Positions 34,366 through 46,285 of a DNA stretch of 64,000 bases are shown here, piece after piece; within the stretch, counting starts at the first letter, position 1; the number at the start of each line of letters is the position of its first letter. Source of the stretch: Homarus americanus. Lineage: Eukaryota > Arthropoda > Malacostraca > Decapoda > Nephropidae. Where the stretch lies: positions 232,001-296,000 of the forward strand of contig NW_024727881.1 of assembly GCF_018991925.1 (NCBI RefSeq). The letters are read 5' to 3'. The position numbers were made by a program, and so were the translations under genes. Below the pieces are notes generated by a model that worked only from the letters and a program-made list of their open reading frames with translations, ran no database searches and was not told where the DNA came from.

Positions 34366-35505
34366 TTGGGAGGTGCCTAAGTGAGAGTGGAGGTCTTGTA
34401 TGTACATGATATAGTCTCAGTGCAGTTTTAACACCATTTAAGGCGTCTATTCAGTGTCTCAGCCAAGGGGACCATGTTACCCCAGCTTTCATATCGAGTT
34501 TCGTATAAAAAAAAAATCGTATCTTTGTATATTAAAAGACTTATGATATTATAAATGAAAACTTACTGTAACCTAAAAAAAAATGTAAAGTTAAGTTATT
34601 GAAGTATCATTTAATTATCGAATCAAGGCATGGGAGAGTTTTAGTTAAGTATTAAAGTTACTACAGAAATATATGAAACCACTTCGTCATTTATAATTGG
34701 TAAAGTCAAGAGTATTTCTCATCTAGGGCCTAAAACAGTGTAACAGATTAGTATTTGTATTAAAGAACTCAAATTCGATTCTGTCAACACAAGAATTTAT
34801 AAATAGGTAACTCATCCCGGTCCAAACACGGAATATACACTAAGAACGACAACTCGAGCGCCTGGTGCCTAACGCTCTGGGAGGGAGATATGTTGCCAGC
34901 GAGTAAATATGAAATTTTGATAGGGCAGAGTGTGACGCGTATGTTGGCAGCGACATCTGAGTGGCAGAGGCTTAAATTACTAAACATACGAGAGGGGAGA
35001 AGCTTCCCTTGATGTTACTTGTATCTGACACTAGGTGGTTCTCTGTCCCTGTTCTGAGTGAATGTCTGTCTGTTGACTTTTTTATCATTCATTTATCTGG
35101 ATTTTATACATTATTATACTATATTACCTTGGCTTTAGTTCACTATTTTTTATTCATTATTTAATTTTTATATTATGTCACCATCCGTCTGTTTGTGACT
35201 CAAATAAATATCAATAATAAATATATTATGAATTAATGTAATAAAGAATAAAAGATGACAAAGATAAATAACAGTACTACAGGAGAGATTAAGTGATGTA
35301 GTAGAGAATAAAGATAAGATAAGTGAGATTGATAAAGATGGGATTAAGTGTTTTAGAAGAATAAAAATAAAAATGAAATAATAGGGAAATTGGTAAATGG
35401 AAAGAGTAAATATGAAAATAGGTAGATGGGAATTGGTCGTCACCTTCCTGCTGGGTGGCCGCTTTATATAATAACTTTAAACGAAAGATGAAGTTACTGT
35501 GTGTG
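34366..35505. other. AT-rich unique sequence
   Basis: No gene is seen; the A/T content rises toward 35100-35400. Confidence 0.6.
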
Positions 35506-35534
35506 TTCTCTCTCTCTCTCTCTCTCTCTCTCTC
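35506..35534. repeat. (TC)n microsatellite
   Basis: A short pure run. Confidence 0.9.
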
Positions 35535-35547
35535 CCCTCCCTCCAGC

Positions 35548-35612
35548 GGTCAAAGTTCACCCATTAAGTCATTGGGTGAAATTGTCATTAATTTTTATTG
35601 GGTTCAAGGTCA
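35548..35612 (+). promoter_or_regulatory. DR1-like site and TCAAGGTCA
   Basis: GGTCAAAGTTCA (35548-35559) resembles an HNF4/RXR DR1. A perfect TCAAGGTCA lies at 35604-35612, in non-repetitive sequence just after a (TC)n run. Confidence 0.35.
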
Positions 35613-35895
35613 CTCGTAATTACTTGCTGTACGATACAAGTTATATGACCACCTGTCTGAGAGAGAGTTTTCACACAACCACCTCGCAAAATATTAAGTC
35701 ATTACCACCACTGTACTACACACCACACGCCCATACCACACACGTCACCACACTACACCACACCACACTACCCTCACCACACCCTACCACACAAATTCCC
35801 AATCATGACATGTCATAATCAAGTTTACGTCCATCACGACAACATTATTGTGTTAAACTGGAATCCGCTGGCATCTATGACACATATTTTACCCA

Positions 35896-36087
35896 GACAC
35901 TCACACAGTCAGACACTCACACAGTCAGGGTCTCACACAGTCAGGGTCTCACACAGTCTGATACACACACAGTCTGAAACTCGCACAGTCTGACACTCAC
36001 ACAGTCAGACACTCACACAGTCAGGGTCTCACACAGTCAGGGTCTCACACAGTCTGATACTCACACAGTCTGACACTCACACAGTCT
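35896..36087. repeat. 16-bp minisatellite, 12 exact units, with a 96-bp higher-order pattern
   Basis: Twelve 16-bp units (GACACTCACACAGTCA type) run without indels. The first four bases follow GACA, GACA, GGGT, GGGT, GATA, GAAA and then GACA, GACA, GGGT, GGGT, GATA, GACA. The array is therefore two copies of a six-unit, 96-bp block. Confidence 0.95.
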
Positions 36088-36221
36088 AACACCCACTCAC
36101 AGCCCAGCACAGCAGTAACACGCAACAAACTGACTCAAGATGCGGCGACGAGTGTGTGTTAACAGCAGCCATAAGGGTGCAGTCAGTGGCAATGAACTCA
36201 AGCACAAAAGCTGACAACAAC

Positions 36222-36290
36222 AGGCTAAATACTGACAACAGAAGCTAAAATCTGACAACAGAAGCTAAAATCTGACAACAGCAGCTAAAA
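36222..36290. repeat. 20-bp repeat (GCTAAAATCTGACAACAGAA)
   Basis: Three to four tandem copies precede a (CCA)n/(CAA)n stretch. Confidence 0.85.
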
Positions 36291-36304
36291 TAACCACCAC
36301 TTCC

Positions 36305-36313
36305 ACCCCCACC

Positions 36314-36345
<32 letters not shown>

Positions 36346-36380
36346 CAACAACCACCAATCACCACCAACCACCACCAACC
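36305..36380. repeat. (CCA)n/(CAA)n
   Basis: CCA units, then CAA units, then ACCACCAACC copies. Confidence 0.9.
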
Positions 36381-36731
36381 ACATAGACTTCGACCTTGAA
36401 CGAGCACTGAAATATAAGCTAATCTCAGGTAAGTTAAATAAGAGAGTTTCAAGAGAGATAAATTATACCAACACAGCACCGCCCTGAATTGTGATCCTCT
36501 CCTGACTCAGGTTTACGACGAGGGAGGAGGAAGAGGAGGAGGGGGAGGGAGGAGGAGGAGGAGGAGGGGGAGGAGGAGGAGGCCTGCCCACCTGTTCGTC
36601 TTAAATTTATTCGTTAAGTGGATAGGATTAACATTTTATTCGTTAAGTGGACATAACAAAAATCGCTAAGTGAAAATGGTTAAAATAATTTTATGTTAAA
36701 ATCGTAAAAAATCTACGTACTTCAACTAAGT

Positions 36732-36866
36732 AGTATACTTCAGCTAGCGATATACTTAACGAAAGAGAGTATACTTCAGCCAGCGATATACTTAACGAAA
36801 GAGAGTATACTTCAGCCAGCGATATACTTAACGAAAGAGAGTATACTTTAGTTAGCGATATACTGG
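36732..36866. repeat. 36-bp repeat, 3.75 copies
   Basis: Units start at 36732, 36768, 36804 and 36840 and contain AGTATACTTCAGCCAGCGAT. Because 36 is a multiple of three, one minus-strand frame repeats SLSISLAEVY; this is not taken as a gene. Confidence 0.9.
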
Positions 36867-37151
36867 CAGGAACCTTACCTGCCCTTCTGTACATAATGCC
36901 CCGCCTAAGCCATTACAATAATTACTCTCAACTGAACATAATGCTGTTGTCAGATTTTTAACCTATGTCTTTTAACATAACCACCGAGACTCCAGTGATA
37001 ACAGGTATACTTATTAATTAAACAGTATTAATTAACGACAATTACCTGGTGTAAGTCAACGCTAATTAAAGGTAATCCCCCCCCCCCCTCATGAAGCCCT
37101 AAAACCGAACCCGTATTTTTTATCATTTATTTATTTTTTATTATTATCTTT

Positions 37152-37238
37152 AGGTTAGGTTAGGTTAGGTTCCGTTAGGTTAGGTTAGGTCTGGCTTGGT
37201 TAGGTCTGATTAGGTTAAGTTGGTTAGGTTAGGTTAGT
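37152..37238 (+). repeat. Interstitial telomere-like (TTAGG)n, degenerate
   Basis: About 14 units are mixed with GTTCCG, GTCTGG and GTCTGA variants. Confidence 0.9.
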
Positions 37239-37305
37239 GAATATGTTATCGTTTTTTTTATATATTAAGGTTATGTAGATGATAATACAATTAATTAGAA
37301 CTATA

Positions 37306-37310
<5 letters not shown>

Positions 37311-37401
<91 letters not shown>
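37311..37401. repeat. (CT)n of about 91 bp
   Basis: Uninterrupted. Confidence 0.95.
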
Positions 37402-37503
37402 GTCACTTGTAATTTAAACAACAACTACACGACACAGTTGGTCTCTCTTGTTCAATGTGGCTTTTATCATCATACAGCATTTGCAGACGAGTGGATAAGA
37501 CTT

Positions 37504-37935
37504 AAGTTCTCAAAGGGTTAAGTCATCGTCCTCAAAGGGGTTAAATCATCGTCCTTAAAGGGTTAAGTCATCGTCCTCAAATGGTTAAAGTCGTCGTCCT
37601 CAAAAGGCTAAATACATCGTCCTCAAGAGTTGGTCATCGTCCTCAAAAGTTAAGTCATCGTCCTCAAAGGGGTTAGTCATCGTCCTCCAAGAGTTGATAT
37701 CGTCTCAAAGGTTACGTCATCGTCCTCAAAAGAGTTTAATTCATCGTCCTCAAGGTTAAGTCATCGTCCTCAAGTTCGTCATCGTCTCTCAAAAGTTTAA
37801 GTCATCGTCCTCAAAGAGTTAATTCATCGTCCTCAAAAGGTTCGTCATCGTCCTCAAAAGAGGGTTAATTCATCATCCTCAAAAGTTAGAATCATCGAAG
37901 TCATCAAAGAGTTAAGTCATCGTCCTAAAGGGTTA
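37504..37935. repeat. 22-bp minisatellite AAAGGGTTAAGTCATCGTCC, diverged locus
   Basis: About 20 units carry many small indels. The unit is the same family as the array at 46.3-47.0 kb. Confidence 0.9.
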
Positions 37936-38835
37936 AAAAATCAGAATCCATAATCTCCATAATACTACAGCAAATACGGCTCCCCCCAGCCCCCCCCCAG
38001 CTAGCCCCCTGAGTATAATCTTGAATATTTCTCCATTGTACCCACAAAAAACAAAAAACAATCTCATTAACCACCACAATATAATAACATACAATATTCC
38101 CCCAAATCACAGCCAGCCATATTAATCTCTCACCAAATACCGATAAATTCTTCACCACATTGTACTCCGATAGGCTGCTGTCATATGGCATTCCAAAAAT
38201 AGTACATAAAAAATATATTAATTATAATCTCGTCAACAGTACTGTACCGCTTTTCATGTCATATAAAAAAGATCACATAACAATTGCCGTAAACACTATG
38301 TAGGTTTTATTTCAAGCAGAGAAATATATTATGCCATACAGGGATTAGGAGTTATATATTGAAAATACCATTAAAATACATACATACATACATACATACA
38401 TACATACATAGATACATAAATACATGCATACATTACATACATACATACATACATACAGTACATAAAACCCCCCCAAAAAAATTACAGGAACCAAAATCGA
38501 ATAAAAACATAAACAAATAAAAAACCCAAAATCACATACATTTAAAACCAAAACTCCGCAAAACTGAAAAAAAAACTACGTAAACCCAAAACCACAACAA
38601 AACCATAAAAAACAAAACCACTAAACCGAGGCTACTTAAACCCCCAAAACCACAAAACCACAGCTACTTAAACCACCAAAAAACAACAAAACCATAAAAC
38701 TAATCAAAACCTTAAAACAAAATATTATAAAAAATACAAGTAAAAACTAAATCCAAAATCTCACACCAACAAAATCACCAGATAACAAAATCCCTCAGCA
38801 GAAGCACCAAACTGTAGGCATACTTGAGTGTGTAG
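37936..38835. other. A-rich unique sequence
   Basis: Degenerate AAACCACAAAACC repeats occur at 38570-38700. No gene is seen. Confidence 0.6.
38381..38457. repeat. (CATA)n microsatellite
   Basis: Tetranucleotide run with GATA, AATA and TGCA interruptions. Confidence 0.95.
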
Positions 38836-39102
38836 CATTGAGGGAGAGTAAGAGTGTGTGAGGGAGCATTGAGGGAGAGTAAGAGTGTGTGAGGGAGGAT
38901 TGAGGGAGAGTAAGAGTATGTGAGGGAGGATTGAGGGAGAGTAAGAGGGTGTGAGGGAGGATTGAGGGAGAGTAAGAGGGTGTGTGATGGAGCATTGAGG
39001 GAGAGTAAGAGTGTGTGAGGGAGCATTGAGGGAGAGTAAAAGGGTGTGTGAGGGAGCATTGAGGGATCGTAAGAGTGTGTGAGGGAGCATTGAGGGAGAG
39101 CA
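38836..39102. repeat. 31-bp minisatellite (CATTGAGGGAGAGTAAGAGT...)
   Basis: About nine units start at 38836, 38867, 38898, 38929, 38960 and so on, with a 33-bp variant near 38990. All three minus-strand frames stay open and give the same peptide cycle, which is a repeat effect. Confidence 0.9.
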
Positions 39103-39260
39103 AGAGGGAGCGTGACGAAGATTAAGAGGGAGCGCGAGGAAGTGTAAGAGGGAGCGTGAGGAAGATTAAGAGGGGACGTGAGGAAGATTAAGGAGCGTGA
39201 GGAAGTGTAAGAAGGAGCGTGAGGAAGTGTAAGTGGGAGCGTGAGGGAGCGTGAGAGAAG
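39100..39260. repeat. GAGCGTGAGGAAGTGTAAGAGG repeat
   Basis: About seven units of 20-22 bp follow the 31-bp array directly and share its purine-rich character. Confidence 0.85.
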
Positions 39261-39361
39261 AGTATTAATGTTACATACAACACCACAGACTTTAATGGCC
39301 GTAATTACTGTAATCAAGGAATGCTAACTAAGTGGTGTAATTAATGTTTAATTATAATACC

Positions 39362-39437
39362 TGTGTATGTGTGCGTGTGTGTGTGTGTCTGCGTGTGTGT
39401 GTGTGTGTGTGTGTGTGGGTGACAGTGTGTGAGTGTG

Positions 39438-39477
<40 letters not shown>

Positions 39478-39501
39478 TGTGTGTGTGTTTGTGTGTATGT
39501 A

Positions 39502-39561
<60 letters not shown>

Positions 39562-39590
39562 TGCGTGTGAGTGTGATGTGTGTGTGTGTG

Positions 39591-39621
<31 letters not shown>

Positions 39622-39627
39622 ATATGT

Positions 39628-39662
<35 letters not shown>
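39362..39662. repeat. (GT)n compound, about 300 bp
   Basis: GT runs broken by GAGTGTGATG, GTATG and TTTG motifs; the sub-block GTGAGTGTGATGTG is duplicated. Confidence 0.95.
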
Positions 39663-39664
<2 letters not shown>

Positions 39665-40533
39665 TAAAAAGACTATAAACAAAACAAAAACGCAATTAAA
39701 CACTCAAAATTAACAGGAATTCAATTAAACATATTTAAGAAAATCCCTAAACCACCAAGAATTTATCACAAAACCCCGAAAAAAACTATAACAAGAATTT
39801 AACTTAAAGAAAATCCCACAAACACCAAGATTTAGTTATAAAAAAAAAGTCCTTTAAGAGAAGATTTAACCAAGTTCCTTTAAGTAAATACCTATAGACG
39901 ATAACATAAACCATAAATATAAACCAGAGACATAAAACATAAACCAACAACCCAAAATACGACAGCTTAATCTCCCCTCTGGAAAAAAAAGACCAATTTA
40001 ATCCCCCATAACGACAGGAATTTAATCAAGAAGTCTAAGTAAATATCCCTAACGATAGAAATTTTTTACCTAACGATTTTGAGTAAATTCCCCCCCACCA
40101 GCCCCTCTATCTCACCCCCCACCCCCCACCCACCACCCCTGGTGATTTTAACCAATAATTCTGGGACTAAAAAACTACAAAAGAAAAAAAAAGCAAAATC
40201 CTCCCAAGCGACAGGTGATTTTTTACTGTTATTTCAGAATAAATCACCAATAGAGACAGGGATTTTTGATACAATAAATAAATAAATCCTTCCTTGACTA
40301 TTTCAAAAGAGGGATTCTCATCAAGAACTTCGATTCATCCCGAAACGACAAGAACACGGGGGAGGAAGACACGAGAAGACAACAAGACCGACGACAACAA
40401 CTGGCCCCAGGCAGGATTCTCTCTACCTGTTGCCAGATGACATTTCACATCTTCGCGCACTGCTTGTTAAACTTAATGAACACTTTAACACGCGCGCGAG
40501 GAGGAAGCATGAAAAAGAGCCGTAATAATAGAA

Positions 40534-40538
<5 letters not shown>
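39663..40538. other. A-rich unique sequence
   Basis: Diverged copies of AAAATCCCTAA/ACCAAGAATTTA about 60 bp apart (39715-40060) suggest an old tandem repeat. No gene is seen. Confidence 0.5.
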
Positions 40539-40578
<40 letters not shown>

Positions 40579-40599
40579 TGTGTGTGTGTGTGTGTGTGT
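40539..40599. repeat. (GT)n microsatellite
   Basis: One GA interruption. Confidence 0.95.
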
Positions 40600-41313
40600 A
40601 AGTACTCTTACATAGTCACGGAAGAAGAAATATAGACAAATAATATTTATATACTGTTTACTGTTTGATGTACATTAATGACAAGTTTAAAACGCGCAGG
40701 AAAAAACCCGACATAGAAAGTTATTATACATAGCATTTTGGAGAATGACGAAACCGGTGATAATAAATAATTACTGTAATAGAAGAAGAATAACAACAAT
40801 AAAAAGAAAAGTAATGGAATTCTGGACAAATTACAAAAAAAATCAACAGAAATAACACTCAAGCAGATGGCATTTACGTTTTCTACAGAGTTTAATGAAC
40901 ACTTCAAGAAAATAATAATTGAACTTCTAATAAATAAAATATGTTAAAAAATTTACGAAAAGGATGAAAGAATAAGATTAAATACAGACAATATAATAAA
41001 CGACAGTAAAGATTGAGAAAGGAGAACACGAATAAGAATATTAGAGAAATATAATAAAACACAGGAAATAAACAGATAGTAAATAAGAAGAAGGAGAGAA
41101 AGATAAGAGAATAAAGAAACGCATGAAGATAATAATAATAAATAAGAAATCTAAAAAAAAAAAGGAACCACAAAGATGAAACAAATGTATAGCACAGGTG
41201 ATTAAAAGAGACGTTTAAAAGGGGAAAGAGAAAGAAGAAATAAAGAAAGGAACAGAGAACAAATAATAAAAACCCAGATTAAATGAAGGAATATAAAACG
41301 ACAAGAAGGAGAA

Positions 41314-41319
<6 letters not shown>
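40600..41319. other. A-rich unique sequence
   Basis: Strong A over T asymmetry (AATAAATAAGAAG). Minus-strand Phe/Leu/Tyr-rich frames are composition effects. Confidence 0.6.

Positions 41320-41402
<83 letters not shown>
41320..41402. repeat. (GA)n microsatellite
   Basis: A pure run of 41 units. Confidence 0.95.
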
Positions 41403-41405
<3 letters not shown>

Positions 41406-41646
41406 ACAAGAAACTTAAGAATAAACCCTAATAAAACTAACAATTTGATACAAGAGAACGTAAAAGGAAGAGACAAAGAGACAATAAACGAGGGAAAAAG
41501 TTAAGAGAGAGAGATATAATGTGAGAGATAACGTGTGAGATAAAAGAAAGGTTAGGAGTTGAGTCAGTTTGTGTTTACAGGTTATTATGAACGTGTTAAG
41601 TGTTCCAGCTATTGTGGTCCTCTGATTTACACGAGTGTACTTATGA

Positions 41647-41649
<3 letters not shown>

Positions 41650-41710
<61 letters not shown>

Positions 41711-41812
41711 ATTGTGTGTCTGTTTATATATTTGTGTGCGTATTTCGAGTGGGCACAAAAATAAACACACATATCCATTAACAACAGTATACAAGAGATT
41801 ATTTACATGTAT

Positions 41813-41899
<87 letters not shown>

Positions 41900-42014
41900 T
41901 CAGTTTGATGTCCATAGTACTGCCCTCCCATTCAGTGTAGGTATTTGGCACCAAGTTGGGACTGACTATAACTTACTTGTGAGCTTCCCAGCTTATAACC
42001 TGTTCTGTTGCCAT

Positions 42015-42060
<46 letters not shown>

Positions 42061-42067
42061 TGTGTGT

Positions 42068-42154
<87 letters not shown>

Positions 42155-42171
42155 TGTGTGTGTGTGTGTGT
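41650..42171. repeat. (GT)n - (CA)n - (GT)n triad
   Basis: GT (41650-41707), CA (41816-41898) and GT (42017-42171). Alternating complementary arms could pair in either direction. A/C-rich sequence with ACACAAACACCC follows at 42250-42308. Confidence 0.95.
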
Positions 42172-42401
42172 ACCCTATAGATTGCCTCATCATCGTCTGG
42201 TGTTGACTTTAGGCCTGCTTGTTCCCACACATCCCCTGTATGAACTGAGACAACACACAAACACACACAAACACCCACACACACAAACACACAAACACCC
42301 ACACACATAGTTGTCACTGCTTGGATAACCTTTGAGGTAGGATCAACACAAGCAAGCAGAGGCTGACTGGCGGTGGGCAAGCACAATGGGACAGCCACGA
42401 G

Positions 42402-42540
<139 letters not shown>

Positions 42541-42583
42541 CGAACATATTAGCAGGCAGGAACACAAAGCAAGTAAACAGACA

Positions 42584-42780
42584 AGTAGACAAGCAGACAG
42601 GTAGACAAGCAGACAGGTAGACAAGCAGACAGGTAGACACGCAGTTAGGGTAGACAGGCAGGTAGGGTAGACAGGCAGGTAGGGTAGACAGGCAGGTAGG
42701 GTAGACAGACAGGTAGGGTAGACAGGCAGGTAGGGTAGACAGACAGGTAGGGTAGACAGGCAGGTAGGGTAGACAGGCAT
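42584..42780. repeat. 16-bp then 17-bp GTAGACAGGCAG repeats
   Basis: Units of GACAGGTAGACAAGCA give way near 42645 to about eight units of GGTAGGGTAGACAGGCA. Confidence 0.9.
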
Positions 42781-43426
42781 AACATTCCCGAGATAAGAAA
42801 AGAAACTCATCTCTCCACCTACGTTTGCAACAACCCTGCGAAGAGATCATTGGTATTTAGTAAAGAAGAACACAGAATAAAATAATAATTCAGTAAACAT
42901 CATCAAAATCTCATTAAAATTGTATATTATTTTAGACTCCAAATTATGTAAAAAATCTTAATGTTTATCCATTTTTTATATAAGTTCACAATGAAATATA
43001 TGTTGAAATTACTTAGTAAATTTTTAAAGTTATTATTGAAAAAAATATACATTTATTTTAATATACATCATTTTAAAATAATTAAGTTTATTGAAAAAAA
43101 TGGTTTCTGAAGTTCAATAAATAAATTAATCCAGATAATAATTCCTATCTAATTATTCAATATAAAATATTAAAATTTATTCAAAGAAGAATTTTAAAAA
43201 GTGTGAAGAAAAATCGATATCTAACTCAGTGTCTTAATTATATGGTAAATTTGACTCAATTCCTTACTTTTACTAAGACTTATTTCAAATTAATAAAAAA
43301 ACTCAATATTATCAACAAAATAATTAATGTTCAATCTGGCCAAAAAAAAAAAAACATTAAAACAAACAAACAGGATATTAATACAAACACAAATATTATA
43401 TAAACAATCACTAGCAAACAAACAAA
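42781..43426. other. AT-rich unique sequence
   Basis: Very AT-rich; no gene is seen. Confidence 0.6.
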
Positions 43427-43494
43427 TACACACACACACATACATACATACATACACAGGTAAAGCAACTAAAAATATTACTATAAACAATAAC

Positions 43495-43556
<62 letters not shown>
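43427..43556. repeat. (CA)n/(CATA)n
   Basis: Short CA and CATA runs, then a pure CA run from 43498. Confidence 0.95.
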
Positions 43557-43557
<1 letters not shown>

Positions 43558-43674
43558 CGAGGTAAACAATAAAGCATACAAGCAGATGCAATAAACAAAA
43601 TACGTGCACACACCCCATCGTTGTTCACATAAACACAAAACAAACAATTACATAACACACTAACTATCCAAACA

Positions 43675-43677
<3 letters not shown>

Positions 43678-43727
<50 letters not shown>

Positions 43728-43733
43728 AGAGAG
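43678..43733. repeat. (GA)n microsatellite
   Basis: One GG slip. Confidence 0.95.
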
Positions 43734-43852
43734 TCGCTCTATCTGATTATGATCAAACACAGTCATAAATCCTTCCGCTTCAACCAATCAGAATCACGGG
43801 AGGATTGCCCTCTTTTGATTGGTTTCCCTGGCTTAGTTTAGCGCTGACGTGG

Positions 43853-44125
43853 GACGGAGGGTGAAGGGAGAAGTGAGGAGAGGGGGGGGTGAGGGAGAGG
43901 TGAGGGGAGGGGGGGGGAGAGGTGAGGGAGGGGGGAGAGGTGAGGGGAGGGGGGAGGGATGAGGGGAGGGGAATTGAGGGGTGGGGCAGAGGTGAAGGAA
44001 GGAGAGATGAGGGGAGAGGGGAGGGGTGAGAGGAGGGGGGGAGGGGTGAGATAGGGGAGGGGTGAGAGATAGGGGAGGGGTGGGAGAGGAGGGGGGAGGG
44101 GGAGAGAGGGGGAGGGGGTGCTGAT
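43853..44125. repeat. G-rich polypurine tract (GAGGTGAGGGGAGGGG)
   Basis: Many runs of three to seven Gs on the plus strand, so G-quadruplex formation is possible. The long Pro-rich minus-strand frame is a composition effect. Confidence 0.85.
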
Positions 44126-44175
44126 TTTGTTATTGTTTTGAAAATGAGTAAATAATAGTTGAATTTCTGGACAGA

Positions 44176-44185
44176 CAGACATACT

Positions 44186-44233
<48 letters not shown>

Positions 44234-44234
44234 G
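44176..44234. repeat. (GACA)n microsatellite
   Basis: About 14 units. Confidence 0.95.
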
Positions 44235-44314
44235 CTTTAGGACTGTTATCTACTTATCAAACTAACGAATTGTCTGATTAACTACCAATCATGCGACTCA
44301 ACAAACCAATTTAA

Positions 44315-44482
44315 CAATCATCAAACGACACAGTTAACCAATCATCAAACGAGCCAGTTAACCAATCATCAAACGAGCCAGTTAACCAATCATCAAACGA
44401 GCCAGTTAACCAATCATCAAACGAGCCAGTTAACCAATCATCAAACGAGCCAGTTAACCAATCATCAAACGAGCCAGTTAAC
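44315..44482. repeat. 24-bp repeat, seven exact copies
   Basis: CAATCATCAAACGAGCCAGT plus TAAC repeats at 44315, 44339, 44363, 44387, 44411, 44435 and 44459. Only the first unit is diverged (GACACAG). Confidence 0.95.
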
Positions 44483-44599
44483 TAAGAGAGAAGGTAATTC
44501 CTCACCTAAGTAATTAATTAAGGAGGCAATTATCAGCGAAGGTGTGAGTGTGTTGACCCAGATGACGGCAGGGAAGTGTCTCTCTCTCTCAATCCCATC

Positions 44600-44852
44600 T
44601 CCGTCTCTACCACCCCTCTCTGTCTCTCCTCTATCTCAATCCCCCCATCTTCGTCTCTACCACCCTCTGTCTCTCTCATCTCTCATCCCATCTCTCTCCG
44701 TCTCTACCACCCTCTCTGTCTCTCTCTCTATCTCTCAATCCCCCCATCTCTCCGTCTCTACCACCCTCTCTGTCTCTCTCTCTATCTCTCAATCCCCCCA
44801 TCTCTCCGTCTCTACCACCCTCTCTGTCTCTCTCTCTATCTCTCTCGTTGAC
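44600..44852. repeat. 54-bp pyrimidine-rich repeat
   Basis: CACCCTCTCTGTCTC recurs at 44708, 44762 and 44816, with shorter copies before it. The 18-codon period keeps one frame open. Confidence 0.9.
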
Positions 44853-45357
44853 CTAAATTGTTGGTGGATCAGAACTCGGCTTAAGACAGCCTGCCCAATG
44901 TCTCTTGTCTTTGTGTTTGTCCTTTGTCTGTTTCTGTCTGTCTGTGTGTGTCTGTGTATGTCTCTATGTCTTATAATCTCTTTATGCCTCTTAAATATGT
45001 CTGTGTCTGTATCACCTTGTGTCTCTTATATCTGTCTGTCTATGTTTGTCTAAATGTCTGGGTGTTTGTCTACTATGTATGTCTAAATGTGTGTATGTCT
45101 GTCTATGTCTGGCCAAATGTCTGTGACTCTAATATCTGAATGTCACTTTATTCAATGTAAGTCTGACTGGTACTAAGCGACCGTATGTATCTAGTTAAGA
45201 CAGTGCATCGTTATAGTTCTCTGTATTAGTAAAAACAAACATAAACGTTAAAGAGAAAAAAAAGAAGAAAAAAAAGACACGTGTTTTGTTGTGACGTAGT
45301 TCATAATATCTCTGACGTCATGGTTTTATTTCCCAGCTTTTTAAACTTTTTCTTTTA

Positions 45358-45358
<1 letters not shown>
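44853..45358. other. TGTC-rich then unique sequence
   Basis: Degenerate TGTCTGTGTCTG/TGTCTAAATG units to 45140; a TGACGTCA palindrome at 45313-45320. Confidence 0.6.

Positions 45359-45406
<48 letters not shown>
45359..45406. repeat. (GT)n microsatellite
   Basis: A pure run of about 23 units; further short GT runs extend to 45570. Confidence 0.95.
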
Positions 45407-46285
45407 TGAGTGAATTATATGCAAGTTCCCATGTTTCTGTGAGTGTAGTGTCAGTATGTCACTGTATTTGTGTGTGTGTGTTTGAGTGATAAGCCTTTGT
45501 ACACTAGATACATGTGTACGTGATATGACTGTATACGCGTGTGTGTAAGTGTATATGTGCGTGTGTTTGTAAATACGTGAGTGCCCGTGTCACCTAAAGA
45601 TACAAAGAAAAATACAGCCTTATTTTTTTACATAATATTTACATACCAACCAATTTACATAACGTTCATGTAATAAATATTTACATAAAATCATATTAAA
45701 ATTCATCATTCATTTCTAATTTAAATCCAGTCGTAAAAAAATATTATTATTCCAGACGCCATTTTACACTTAAGAGAAAAATCAATTTATTGGTCACATA
45801 TTTATCCCAGGCCATTGGCAAGTAATTTGACCACATTCACTGTAAATTATTAAAGCCATTTCTTAACTTATTATTTCAAGTTGTTGATGTAAGTTATTAA
45901 AAAGTCATTTATCTTACTTAATCTAGTTTGTAGAATATTTTAAGGCCATTTATTATACTGTATTGTAAAAGGTTATTTATTAGCTTCATTTACGCAGCTC
46001 AATTTAAATTACTGTAGATTATATTCTCGTTTATTAAAAAAAAAAGCCATTTAATTTGCCCAATGAAAAGGCATATATTACTAGCTGTTCTTCCACCCAT
46101 TTAAAAAGGCTTCAGTAAGTATATTCATTAGGGGACCATTGGGAGAAGTAGTCCATCCAATACAATTTTCTTAATTCAAATGCCATTTTATAGAGATGTT
46201 CAAAATAGCCTGGGGGGGGGGAGGGGCATTTTTTCAATATAAAAGGCCTTCATTGTGGGTCATTCATTTTGCACCATAACATCAT
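45407..46285. other. AT-rich unique sequence
   Basis: Decayed GCCATTTATT/AAAGGCC motifs recur from about 45760 to 46250, possibly a very old repeat. No gene is seen. Confidence 0.5.
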
